Origin: Lachnospiraceae bacterium UBA3332
Lineage (GTDB): Bacteria > Bacillota > Clostridia > Lachnospirales > Lachnospiraceae
DNA length: 6,936 nt
Reading direction: 5' to 3'
Assembly (NCBI GenBank): GCA_002361095.1
Contig: DERU01000316.1
Location: forward strand, 1-6,936
Each line of letters starts with the position of its first letter. The first letter of the stretch is position 1. This document shows, one piece after another, positions 1 to 5,681 of this stretch. Position numbers and translations under genes: made by a program. The notes beneath the pieces are model-generated. The model ran no database searches and was not told the origin of the DNA. It worked only from the letters and a program-made list of their open reading frames with translations.

Positions 1-690
1 ACCTACGGGCGCACAAGGGCTTTATTAGAGCAGCTACAAGGCAGCGGCGCAAAACTAAGCATTGCCACAAAATCTGATCTGATACTGCGTGACCTTGATT
101 TGATAAGGTCTTTTCCCAATGCCCGTGTTTCATGGTCTGTTAACACACTGGACGAAAATTTCCGGGAGGATATGGATCATGCCGTTTCCATAGAACGGCG
201 GCTTGCCGCCATGAAAGCATTTTATCTTGCGGGTGTGCGTACTACCTGCTTTATCTCCCCTATATTTCCCGGCATTACGGATATAAAGGCGATTATCCGG
301 CAGGCAAGACAGCAGTGCAACTTAATATGGTTGGAAAACCTTAACCTGCGGGGCGGTTATAAAACGGTCATTATGGACTATATACAGAAAAAATACCCAC
401 AGCTTTATCCTTTATACCATGAGATATACGACCGCAAAGACCGCCGCTATTGGATAGAGCTTGACAAGGAGATAAAAGCCTTTGCCGCTGAAATCGGACT
501 TGACTATGTGACGAATGATGACAGCATGACAAGGGACTTTAACGCCCCACCCGTGATCGTCAACTATTTTTACCATGAACAGATAAAGAAATCTGCAAGA
601 AAGGGCGCAATGCGTCCGGGGGACGCATGTCCTGCAACCACCGGAACGGAGCGTAGAGGTGAAAACCATGCCGGAATTGCCGGAAATTGA
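1..690 (+). CDS. SPL-type radical SAM protein, 5'-truncated by window edge (radical SAM mobile pair family)
   Basis: The frame is open from base 1 with no start codon in the window, so 229 C-terminal residues of a longer protein are visible. Seen: the segment TYGRTRALLEQLQGSG, then KLSIATKSDLILRDLDLI, VSWSVNTLDE, TTCFISPIFPGITD and a late LDYVTNDDSM. These resemble the TIM-barrel half of spore-photoproduct-lyase-like radical SAM proteins, especially the paired proteins carried on mobile elements of Bacillota. The 4Fe-4S motif CxxxCxxC would lie upstream of the window and cannot be checked. Relatives probably end near the ARKG stretch; here the frame runs on about 25 residues and overlaps the mutM-like gene by 23 bp, suggesting translational coupling. 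Activity is unknown; a DNA-lesion or nucleic-acid role is inferred from the SPL resemblance and the glycosylase neighbours. The family call is fairly secure; which member of the pair this is, is not. Confidence 0.8.
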   Translation, partial: TYGRTRALLEQLQGSGAKLSIATKSDLILRDLDLIRSFPNARVSWSVNTLDENFREDMDHAVSIERRLAAMKAFYLAGVRTTCFISPIFPGITDIKAIIRQARQQCNLIWLENLNLRGGYKTVIMDYIQKKYPQLYPLYHEIYDRKDRRYWIELDKEIKAFAAEIGLDYVTNDDSMTRDFNAPPVIVNYFYHEQIKKSARKGAMRPGDACPATTGTERRGENHAGIAGN

Positions 691-1522
691 AACAATAAAA
701 AGAGTGATTGAGCCGCAGATAAAGGGGCTTATGATTGATAAAGTAACCGTTAAACGCCCGGAAGTCGTGTCTTATCCTGCGGCAGACGAATTTTGCAGGC
801 TGCTGACAGGACAGACCATTTCCCACATGACACGCCGGGGAAAATTTCTGATGATCTGGCTAAACAGCAATGACCGTATTATCCTGCACTTACGAATGAC
901 AGGCTGCCTTTTACTTACCCCGGCAGATTACCCGGAAGAAAAGCACACACACATTATTTTCAGCCTAAATAACGGCATGGAAGAAGGTCATTCCACAGAA
1001 TTACGTTTCTCAGACACACGCCGTTTCGGGCGGTTTTGGCTGCTGGGAAAGGATGAAGCCGACACATATAGCGGGATTGAAAAATTAGGTACAGAACCGC
1101 TTGACAAAGTACTTACCGCCGAATATTTGAACGCCCATTTGGGGAAACGCAAAAAGGCAGTAAAAGAATGTCTGTTAGATCAGGGTATCATTGCAGGCAT
1201 AGGCAATATCTATTCTGACGAGATTTTGTTTACGGCAGGAATTTATCCGGCACGCCCGGCAAACAGCTTGAACATGGAAGAATGGGAACACCTTGCCGCC
1301 GCTATCCCGGAGCGCATTTCTTATTTTATCGAAGTGAACCAAATAACGCCGGAGGAATATTTGGAAACCAAAGGGCAGCACTACCGCAATACACCTTTTT
1401 TACAGGCATACGGAAAAGAGGGCAAACCCTGTCCAAAGTGCGGGGAAACATTTTGCCGTATTGTGGTTGGCGGCAGGGGAAGCGTTTACTGCCCTGTCTG
1501 CCAGAGGGATAAATCATGTTAA
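668..1522 (+). CDS. mutM: Fpg/MutM-family DNA glycosylase (bifunctional base-excision repair enzyme)
   Basis: A 284-residue cytoplasmic enzyme expected to excise oxidised purines such as 8-oxoguanine or FapyG and nick the abasic site by beta/delta elimination. The start is ATG 668, because mature proteins of this family begin PELPE with the catalytic proline exposed; a GTG nine bases upstream would bury it. AGAGGTG (655-661) is the ribosome site. Seen: P2 and E3; K59 in RRGKF; RMTG (76-79); DTRRFG (116-121) matching the intercalation loop; the helix-two-turn-helix around LLDQGIIAGIGNIYSDE (169-185); and a zinc finger with C255, C258, C275, C278 and GGRGSVYC carrying the expected Arg (R270). 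Odd: the usual GG(T/S)T..D(Y/F) segment before the finger is replaced by FIEVNQITPEEYLETKG, so lesion preference may differ from housekeeping MutM. It sits between a radical SAM gene and an endonuclease III-like start, overlapping both. It may be a mobile-element paralogue rather than the chromosomal mutM. Confidence 0.9.
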   Translation: MPELPEIETIKRVIEPQIKGLMIDKVTVKRPEVVSYPAADEFCRLLTGQTISHMTRRGKFLMIWLNSNDRIILHLRMTGCLLLTPADYPEEKHTHIIFSLNNGMEEGHSTELRFSDTRRFGRFWLLGKDEADTYSGIEKLGTEPLDKVLTAEYLNAHLGKRKKAVKECLLDQGIIAGIGNIYSDEILFTAGIYPARPANSLNMEEWEHLAAAIPERISYFIEVNQITPEEYLETKGQHYRNTPFLQAYGKEGKPCPKCGETFCRIVVGGRGSVYCPVCQRDKSC

Positions 1523-1635
1523 GTGCGGAAGAAATTTATAAAATATTGCTGACCGCATATGATAAGCCCCGTTGGTGGTCTGACGACCCGTTTACGGTTA
1601 TGTTCCAGTCGGTATTAGTACAAAATACGGCTTGA
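1516..1635 (+). pseudogene. 5' remnant of an endonuclease III-like (HhH-GPD) DNA glycosylase gene
   Basis: ATG 1516 overlaps the mutM stop (ATGTTAA) and is preceded by AGAGGGA at 1503-1509, the layout of a coupled third gene. The 39-codon frame contains YDKPRWWSDDPFTVMFQS and then LVQNTA. This matches the N-terminus of endonuclease III-like HhH-GPD glycosylases, where WW..D.PF is followed by a helix and QNT.W. The frame stops at TGA 1633 exactly where the family continues with Trp, and no continuation of the fold (HhH motif, catalytic Lys/Asp, Fe-S cysteines) is visible in any frame downstream. I infer either a recombination junction near 1632 or a TGG-to-TGA change followed by deletion. An intact copy would cleave damaged pyrimidines. 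This product would be inactive. Confidence 0.7.
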
Positions 1636-1740
1636 ACCCATGCAGATCACGCCCGCTTGCGTATTATCCTTTCCAATAAAATGCCCTAATTCATGAATAA
1701 ATGAATTTTCCCCCATACAAAACCCGCATTTATTCGTCAT
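1615..1740 (-). pseudogene. Possible metzincin-like metallopeptidase scrap
   Basis: A 41-codon minus-strand frame (ATG at 1738-1740, stop at 1615-1617) encodes SFIHELGHFIGKDNTQAG followed by VICMGSS. HExxHxxGxx plus a following Met resembles the zinc-binding helix and Met-turn of metzincin or matrixin-type peptidases, although the third zinc ligand position holds Asn instead of His. The open frame extends further upstream without a stop past 1800, including YINRPP, but that stretch also contains the promoter and start of the plus-strand LytTR gene. The last residues run into the broken endonuclease III-like remnant. No ribosome site was recognised. It could be a fragment of a lost peptidase gene or a chance frame; I lean only slightly to a real remnant. 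Confidence 0.27.
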
Positions 1741-1756
1741 TTTTGTGGGAGGGCGG

Positions 1757-1785
1757 TTGATATAAAAAAAGGTATAAAGTATAAT
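1757..1785 (+). promoter_or_regulatory. Near-consensus housekeeping promoter for the LytTR gene
   Basis: TTGATA at 1757-1762 and TATAAT at 1780-1785 are separated by 17 bp. Transcription would begin near 1792, about 30 bases before the LytTR start codon. The next ribosome site, AGAAGGAA at 1805-1812, lies 9 bases from ATG 1822. The region is AT-rich, unlike the coding DNA on either side. Confidence 0.7.
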
Positions 1786-1821
1786 TAGGGAAGTAAATGT
1801 TGAAAGAAGGAATCTATTGAA

Positions 1822-2334
1822 ATGCTACTATCTTTTTTCCGGCTTTCCCTTGCTATTCGCAACGTATGGACTCAGCATATGAACTTCAAAGCGTTTAGCG
1901 TACTTTATGTGCTGCTGTTGGTAGAGGCAATGGACTTTGTATTAAAAGACAACCCTGCCGAAGCGAAAGTGAAACTCAGGGAATGTCTGTTAAATGCAAT
2001 GGAACGGCATACGCTCCAAACCAACAAGACACATAAAGTCTATACCCTTGAAGTCAGCGGACGAAAAATCAGCGTAGATTATGACGATATTTTATTTTTT
2101 GAAACTTCCAGCAATATCCATAAAGTCATTCTCCATGCCAAAGACCGCCAAATTGAATTCCCCGGCACCTTGAAAGAACTAACAGGCATACTGGATGACA
2201 ATTTTGTGCGTTGCCATCGGACATTCTTAGTAAATAAAAATAATATAAAAGAAGCAGATACTAAAAATCGAACCATCCATTTTGCCAACGGAGAAACTTG
2301 TTTGATGTCCACACGCATGATGAAAAAACTTTAA
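1822..2334 (+). CDS. LytTR DNA-binding regulator, receiver domain mostly missing (AgrA/ComE type)
   Basis: A 170-residue protein. Residues about 34-60 (VEAMDFVLKDNPAEAK onward) match the receiver-to-linker end of AgrA/ComE-type response regulators. Residues about 70-170 form a LytTR domain that binds direct-repeat promoter sites: DDILFFETSSNIHKV, FPGTLKELTGIL, FVRCHRTFLVNKNNI and a final STRMMKKL are clear landmarks. A full-length relative is around 240 residues with a phosphoacceptor Asp; here the first 33 residues show no receiver motifs and the Asp is absent. The next frame (1824 on) reads SQRMDSAYELQSV, which could be displaced receiver sequence, so a frameshift or rearrangement near 1890 is possible. 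No histidine kinase or autoinducer-peptide gene is in the window. It may be an expressed phosphorylation-independent LytTR protein or a decaying gene; the good promoter and ribosome site allow the former. An in-frame ATG at 1930 could also be used. Confidence 0.75.
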   Translation: MLLSFFRLSLAIRNVWTQHMNFKAFSVLYVLLLVEAMDFVLKDNPAEAKVKLRECLLNAMERHTLQTNKTHKVYTLEVSGRKISVDYDDILFFETSSNIHKVILHAKDRQIEFPGTLKELTGILDDNFVRCHRTFLVNKNNIKEADTKNRTIHFANGETCLMSTRMMKKL

Positions 2335-2545
2335 AGAAAATTTTAATACTGTCACCTCCATATTAAAATACAACGGATCAGACAGCACATATTGAAAATA
2401 ATAATAAAGGGAAAGAGTTATCAGATGATGAAACGGAAAAATGCGCTATAAATCATAAAAATTATATGAAATAAGGCAACAGTTCAGACTGGTCGGGCCT
2501 GTTACGAAATAAGGCATCGCTATCGTGAATTTTATTAAATTTGTA
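2335..2545. other. AT-rich spacer without a gene, likely end of accessory DNA
   Basis: No coding frame with a ribosome site and recognisable product is visible; the best small frame, ATGATGAAACGG at 2424, stops after eight codons. It contains an 11-bp direct repeat (see separate entry) and a minus-strand GGAGGTG (complement of CACCTCC at 2353-2359) that leads into no plausible gene. The junction between the worn accessory segment and the tRNA/chromosome probably lies here, but no clear recombination site is visible. Confidence 0.45.
2468..2516. repeat. 11-bp direct repeat GAAATAAGGCA, two copies
   Basis: GAAATAAGGCA occurs at 2468-2478 and again at 2506-2516, 38 bp apart start to start. Between them lies a short inverted pair AACAG/CTGTT. 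It may be a binding site for a regulator, a scar of an insertion, or coincidence; spacing near 3.6 helical turns does not decide it. Confidence 0.35.
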
Positions 2546-2574
2546 TTGACTGCGGCCCTAAAATCTGCTATGCT
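2546..2574 (+). promoter_or_regulatory. tRNA-Val promoter
   Basis: TTGACT at 2546-2551 and TATGCT at 2569-2574 with a 17-bp spacer lie directly before the tRNA. The predicted start near 2581 leaves a leader of about 10 bases before the mature 5' end at 2591. The GC-rich spacer start (TGCGGCCC) is typical of strong stable-RNA promoters. Confidence 0.7.
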
Positions 2575-2590
2575 AAAAAAGCAGTTTAGT

Positions 2591-2663
2591 GGAGATATAG
2601 CTCAGCTGGGAGAGCATTTGCTTGACGTGTAAAGGGTCGCAGGTTCGAGTCCTGTTGTCTCCA
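2591..2663 (+). tRNA. tRNA-Val(GAC)
   Basis: A complete cloverleaf can be folded by eye. The acceptor GGAGATA (2591-2597) pairs with TGTCTCC (2656-2662), with one T-G pair. The D-arm is GCTC/GAGC (2600-2603, 2612-2615). The anticodon stem is TTTGC/GTAAA with loop TTGACGT (2622-2628), giving anticodon GAC (2624-2626). A five-base variable loop is followed by T-arm GCAGG/CCTGT around TTCGAGT. The discriminator is A73 (2663), fitting valine identity together with A35 and C36. The CCA end is not encoded and must be added by the nucleotidyltransferase. It is flanked by its own promoter and terminator, so it is a single-gene transcription unit. Confidence 0.93.
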
Positions 2664-2673
2664 TAAAAAAGCA

Positions 2674-2713
2674 GGCAAAAACGGAATGTATGCATTCTGT
2701 TTTTGCCTTTTTT
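2674..2713 (+). terminator. Intrinsic terminator of tRNA-Val
   Basis: A 15-bp stem, GGCAAAAACGGAATG (2674-2688) with CATTCTGTTTTTGCC (2693-2707), has one G-T pair and a TATG loop, and is followed by six T (2708-2713). It lies ten bases after the tRNA. Confidence 0.9.
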
Positions 2714-2752
2714 CATACGATAGGAAATCAAATTTCCCATGTATGAAAAAAA
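2708..2752. repeat. Second inverted repeat sharing the terminator T-tract
   Basis: TTTTTTCATAC (2708-2718) pairs with GTATGAAAAAA (2741-2751), and inside it GGAAAT (2723-2728) pairs with ATTTCC (2732-2737) around a CAA loop, with a small internal loop between. The six T of the tRNA terminator form the outer arm. The near-symmetry means the same hairpin with a T-tract appears on the minus strand, so it could act as a bidirectional stop. Confidence 0.6.
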
Positions 2753-2890
2753 CGGTGATACGCGCCCTCGGGTGGGAAAAGATCCGTCCGCGCCTTACGC
2801 GCCCACCGCCACCGCCGCCGCTACCGCCCGTCCCGCGTGCCTGCCTCCCGCCTTTCGCTGCTGCCATTGGGGCTGAACTGTTACGGATTT
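2753..2890. other. GC-rich, strand-asymmetric intergenic patch
   Basis: This stretch contains no believable gene. The plus strand is dominated by C-rich triplets (CACCGCCACCGCCGCCGC near 2803-2822), giving poly-Pro in one frame and poly-Gly on the other strand, as low-complexity DNA does. It shares GGGTGGGAAAA (2770-2780) and, in reverse orientation, a GCGC.GACGGAT-like string (2782-2793) with the patch at 6830-6887. It may be a copy of a dispersed intergenic repeat. Confidence 0.4.
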
Positions 2891-2913
2891 CCATGTAAAA
2901 ATCTTTTTTATTA

Positions 2914-2942
2914 GTGACAAACTTTTTGCAATACGCTATAAT
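2914..2942 (+). promoter_or_regulatory. Promoter of the YerB-like lipoprotein gene
   Basis: GTGACA (2914-2919) and TATAAT (2937-2942) are separated by 17 bp. Transcription from about 2949 would give a leader of about 74 bases before ATG 3023. Confidence 0.7.
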
Positions 2943-2954
2943 GAATGGTATGAT

Positions 2955-2980
2955 GTCAAAAGGCTTATACCGTTTTTGAC
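2955..2980 (+). promoter_or_regulatory. Inverted repeat in the 5' leader of the lipoprotein gene
   Basis: GTCAAAA (2955-2961) and TTTTGAC (2974-2980) form a perfect 7-bp inverted repeat around a 12-base centre, beginning only a few bases after the predicted transcription start. It could be an operator or a weak leader hairpin. No known regulator's consensus is recognised. Confidence 0.4.
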
Positions 2981-3022
2981 TTAAAGACAGAGAAACAAGA
3001 CGAAAGAAAGTGAGGATGTCAC

Positions 3023-4195
3023 ATGAAAAAATTAGCTGTCCTTCTTTTGGCCGGTCTGACCTGCACTGCACTGCTGGCGGGCTGCGGCAAAAAAGAAGAG
3101 CCTGTTGAAACGATGGCCGTCAATGAATTGGATACCACACCGGAAACAGTTGTTACACCGGAGTCAGTTCCGGAACCTACCGAGTCCGAACCCCAGGAAG
3201 ACGTTCCCCCGGAGGAAGGCATGGTCAGAAGTCCCCTTACCAATGAATGGATCCGGGGCGAACTGGAAAACCAGCGCCCGATCGCGGTGATGATCCCCAA
3301 CGAAAACGCCTGTCTGCCGCAATACGGAATCTCCAACGCGGATATCCTCTACGAATGCAACGTGGAAGGCAGTATGACACGTCTGATGGCGGTTTTCAAG
3401 GATTGGAAAGGCATGGAACGGATCGGCAACATCAGAAGCTGCCGTGACTATTATGTATACTGGGCGAAGGAATGGGATGCCGTCTACTGTCATATCGGCG
3501 GACCTTTTTACATTCTGCCCATTATCAACGAGCCCTCCACCAACAATATCACCGACGCGGTTTTGGCTTCCGATTCCAGCCAGAAAAAAGGTCTTGTGGA
3601 CGCGGCATTTTACCGTACCGACGACAGAAAGGCGCCGCATAACGCCTACACCAGCGGCGACCGCATCGAAGCTGCAATGCAGAAACTCAATTACTCCGAA
3701 ACCTACACGGAAAACTATGAATCCGGCCACTTTAAATTTGCATCCGCCTCTGCTCCCAATACCTTGGAGCAATACGGTGCAAACGCGCTTAACGCAACCA
3801 AAATCGACCTGGCCAACGCTTACGTCAAAACCAAACCTTACTTTGAGTACAATGCATCCGACGGCCTGTATTATCGTTTCCAGGATATGCAGAACGGCGA
3901 CAAAAAACATATCGACGGCGCCAATAACCAACAGCTTGCGTTCAAAAACATTCTGGTACAGTTTGCCCACTATGAAACGCGGGATGCCAGCGGATATCTG
4001 GGATTCCAGTGCCATGACACTACCAAGGACGGCTGGTTTTTTACAAACGGCAAGGGCATCCATGTAACCTGGCAAAAAACAAGCGATTACGGCGCAACCA
4101 AATTTTATGACGATAACGGCAACGAGATCGAATTAAACACCGGAAAGACCAACATCTGCATTGTGGAAGACGGAAAAACCTTCGATGCGGAATAA
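3023..4195 (+). CDS. YerB-like DUF3048 lipoprotein
   Basis: A 390-residue exported lipoprotein. Residues 1-20 are a signal peptide (MKKLAVLLLAGL...) ending in lipobox LAGC, so C21 should carry the lipid and anchor the protein outside the membrane. A Pro/Glu/Thr-rich acidic linker follows (about 25-66). The DUF3048 N-terminal domain begins near RSPLTNEWI (69-77) and includes RPIAVMIPN (85-93), QYGISNADILYE (100-111), EGSMTRLMAVF (115-125) and IRSCRDYY (137-144). The C-terminal DUF3048 half covers about 250-385 (NILVQFAHYE, KGIHVTWQKT). Bacillus YerB belongs to this family; its biochemical role is not established, though envelope association is expected. GTGAGG (3010-3015) is the ribosome site, 7 bases from the ATG. 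The gene has its own promoter and terminator and converges on murF. Length and domain order look complete. Confidence 0.88.
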   Translation: MKKLAVLLLAGLTCTALLAGCGKKEEPVETMAVNELDTTPETVVTPESVPEPTESEPQEDVPPEEGMVRSPLTNEWIRGELENQRPIAVMIPNENACLPQYGISNADILYECNVEGSMTRLMAVFKDWKGMERIGNIRSCRDYYVYWAKEWDAVYCHIGGPFYILPIINEPSTNNITDAVLASDSSQKKGLVDAAFYRTDDRKAPHNAYTSGDRIEAAMQKLNYSETYTENYESGHFKFASASAPNTLEQYGANALNATKIDLANAYVKTKPYFEYNASDGLYYRFQDMQNGDKKHIDGANNQQLAFKNILVQFAHYETRDASGYLGFQCHDTTKDGWFFTNGKGIHVTWQKTSDYGATKFYDDNGNEIELNTGKTNICIVEDGKTFDAE

Positions 4196-4211
4196 AAGAC
4201 CAAAATATATT

Positions 4212-4246
4212 GCGGTATAGCCATGAAACGGCTATACCGCTTTTTT
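4212..4246 (+). terminator. Intrinsic terminator between convergent genes
   Basis: A perfect 11-bp stem, GCGGTATAGCC (4212-4222) and GGCTATACCGC (4230-4240), has loop ATGAAAC and is followed by six T (4241-4246). It serves the lipoprotein gene. It also begins 8 bases past the murF stop on the other strand, where the hairpin is followed by a weaker AT-rich run (AATATATTTT), so it may act in both directions. Confidence 0.9.
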
Positions 4247-4253
4247 CGCACTT

Positions 4254-5675
4254 TTATGTTGTGCGTTCCGTAAGTTCCTCCACGATTTTTTCAAATCCCA
4301 TACTGTGGGACGCCTTGATCAGTACAAAATCCCCAGGCCGCAAAAGCTGCCGGATGTTTTCCAGAAGGGCATCCCGGTCTTTAAAATAAAATACCTCCGC
4401 AAGGCCTGCCGACTCTGCCCCAAAACGCATCTCCTCTGACAGATTTCCGGCACAGATCAGACAGTCCACACCATGCCCTGCGGCATAAACGCCCACCTCG
4501 GCATGCAGCTGTCTTTCCTTTTCTCCCAGTTCAAACATATCGCCAAGCACGGCGACTTTCCTTCCCTCCGCCGTCCCCAGCAGATCAATGGCTGCCTTTA
4601 CGGAAACCGGATTGGCATTATAACAGTCGTCGATGAGCACCCAGTCCTGCGTCTGCACCACCCTGCTGCGGCCTCCCACCGCACGCACCGCGCCGATTCC
4701 GTCCGCGATCTGTTCCGCCGAAAGGCCCAACCAAAAGCCCACCGCCGCTGCGGCCAGCGCATTGCTGACCATATGGCTGCCCGGCAGCGGTACGTTCACC
4801 GAAAAAACGCTGTCCCCGGCATGTATCACGGCCGTACTGCCCAAAAGCCCCCGGCTGCGGACAGAATCCGCATAAATGTCATTCTCCTTGGAAAAACCGT
4901 AGCGAATCGGTTTCTTCCCGTGTATCTCTTCCAATCCGGCCAGCTTATCGTCGTCCCCGTTGACACACACACAGCCCTGCGGATCCATGAAATCGAAAAT
5001 TTCAGACTTTGCCTGCAAAATACCGTCCCGGCTGCCCAAATATTCCAAGTGACACTGCCCGATATTGGTCATCACGCAGACGTTCGGCTTCGCCATCCTG
5101 CTAAGCCGGTGCATCTCCCCAAAATGGTTAATCCCCATTTCCACCACAGCAGCCTCTGTCCCTTCCGGCATGGACAGAAGCGTAAGCGGTACACCCACTT
5201 CATTGTTATAATTTCCTTCGGTTTTATGGATTTTATACTTTTGTGCCAATACGGAAGCGATAAACTCTTTGGTGCTGGTTTTCCCCACGCTTCCCGTAAC
5301 GCCGACCACCGTGACCGCCGTCTGCTCCCGGTAAAACGCCGCCACATCCTGGAGTGCCAAAAGACTGTCCCTGACCACAATACAGGGGCCCAAAAGTTCC
5401 TCCGGCTCCCGTTCGCAAATCACACCGATGGCCCCTTTTGCAAAAACCTCCGGAATAAACGAGTGGCCGTCTGCTTTTTCCCCCGCAGCCGCTACAAACA
5501 CAAATCCAGGCTCCACCTTGCGCGAGTCCAGTACCACACCCCGGGCTTCCAGATTGGAAGCCGCCCGTATGGTACGCATCCCTTCCTTCGGACAGGACTG
5601 CTGCTGCTTTTTGGCTGGAATGATAAACCGCCCGTGACAAGCCCGCGCAATATTCCACAACGTCATGTTTTTCAT
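4254..5675 (-). CDS. murF: UDP-MurNAc-tripeptide--D-alanyl-D-alanine ligase MurF
   Basis: Cytoplasmic ATP-dependent ligase that adds D-Ala-D-Ala to the UDP-MurNAc-tripeptide, the last soluble step in making the peptidoglycan pentapeptide precursor. The 473 residues show an N-terminal UDP-substrate domain (VVLDSRKVEPG at 47-57, ADGHSF at 68-73), the ATP P-loop GVTGSVGKTSTKE (125-137), the MurF hallmark TEGNYNNEVGVPLTLL (152-167), a probable carbamoylated Lys in QAKSEIF (K223), DDCYNANPVS (349-358), VLGDMFELG (377-385) and KASHSMGFE (454-462). An extra Lys/Gln-rich stretch (AKKQQQSCPKEG, 21-32) lengthens the N-terminal domain compared with the usual form. GGAGG within the end of ddl lies ten bases from ATG 5675; a second ATG three codons in is possible. 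Only 6 bases separate it from ddl, so the two are cotranscribed. Confidence 0.96.
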   Translation of the reverse strand: MKNMTLWNIARACHGRFIIPAKKQQQSCPKEGMRTIRAASNLEARGVVLDSRKVEPGFVFVAAAGEKADGHSFIPEVFAKGAIGVICEREPEELLGPCIVVRDSLLALQDVAAFYREQTAVTVVGVTGSVGKTSTKEFIASVLAQKYKIHKTEGNYNNEVGVPLTLLSMPEGTEAAVVEMGINHFGEMHRLSRMAKPNVCVMTNIGQCHLEYLGSRDGILQAKSEIFDFMDPQGCVCVNGDDDKLAGLEEIHGKKPIRYGFSKENDIYADSVRSRGLLGSTAVIHAGDSVFSVNVPLPGSHMVSNALAAAAVGFWLGLSAEQIADGIGAVRAVGGRSRVVQTQDWVLIDDCYNANPVSVKAAIDLLGTAEGRKVAVLGDMFELGEKERQLHAEVGVYAAGHGVDCLICAGNLSEEMRFGAESAGLAEVFYFKDRDALLENIRQLLRPGDFVLIKASHSMGFEKIVEELTERTT

Positions 5676-5681
5676 GATTCC

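Noticed and set aside
659..667. GTG at 659 as the mutM start
   Set aside because: It would add three residues before the catalytic proline and abolish activity; ATG 668 with AGAGGTG upstream fits the family.
2591..2663. tRNA-Val as an integration site for the left-hand accessory segment
   Set aside because: Integrases normally use the tRNA 3' end, with the element downstream. Here the accessory DNA lies upstream of the 5' end, no second copy of the tRNA 3' end was seen, and no integrase is present.
2686..2898. Plus-strand 70-codon frame with a poly-Pro run
   Set aside because: Its start lies in the loop of the tRNA terminator and its proline run comes from CCG/CCA triplets; there is no ribosome site.
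2586..3071. Minus-strand frame with a glycine-rich run across the tRNA and GC-rich patch
   Set aside because: It reads through a tRNA, two hairpins and a promoter; the Gly/Arg run comes from low-complexity DNA.
3164..4075. Minus-strand open frame (303 codons) opposite the DUF3048 lipoprotein gene
   Set aside because: Antisense shadow of a gene with clear signal peptide and domain; no family features and no promoter.
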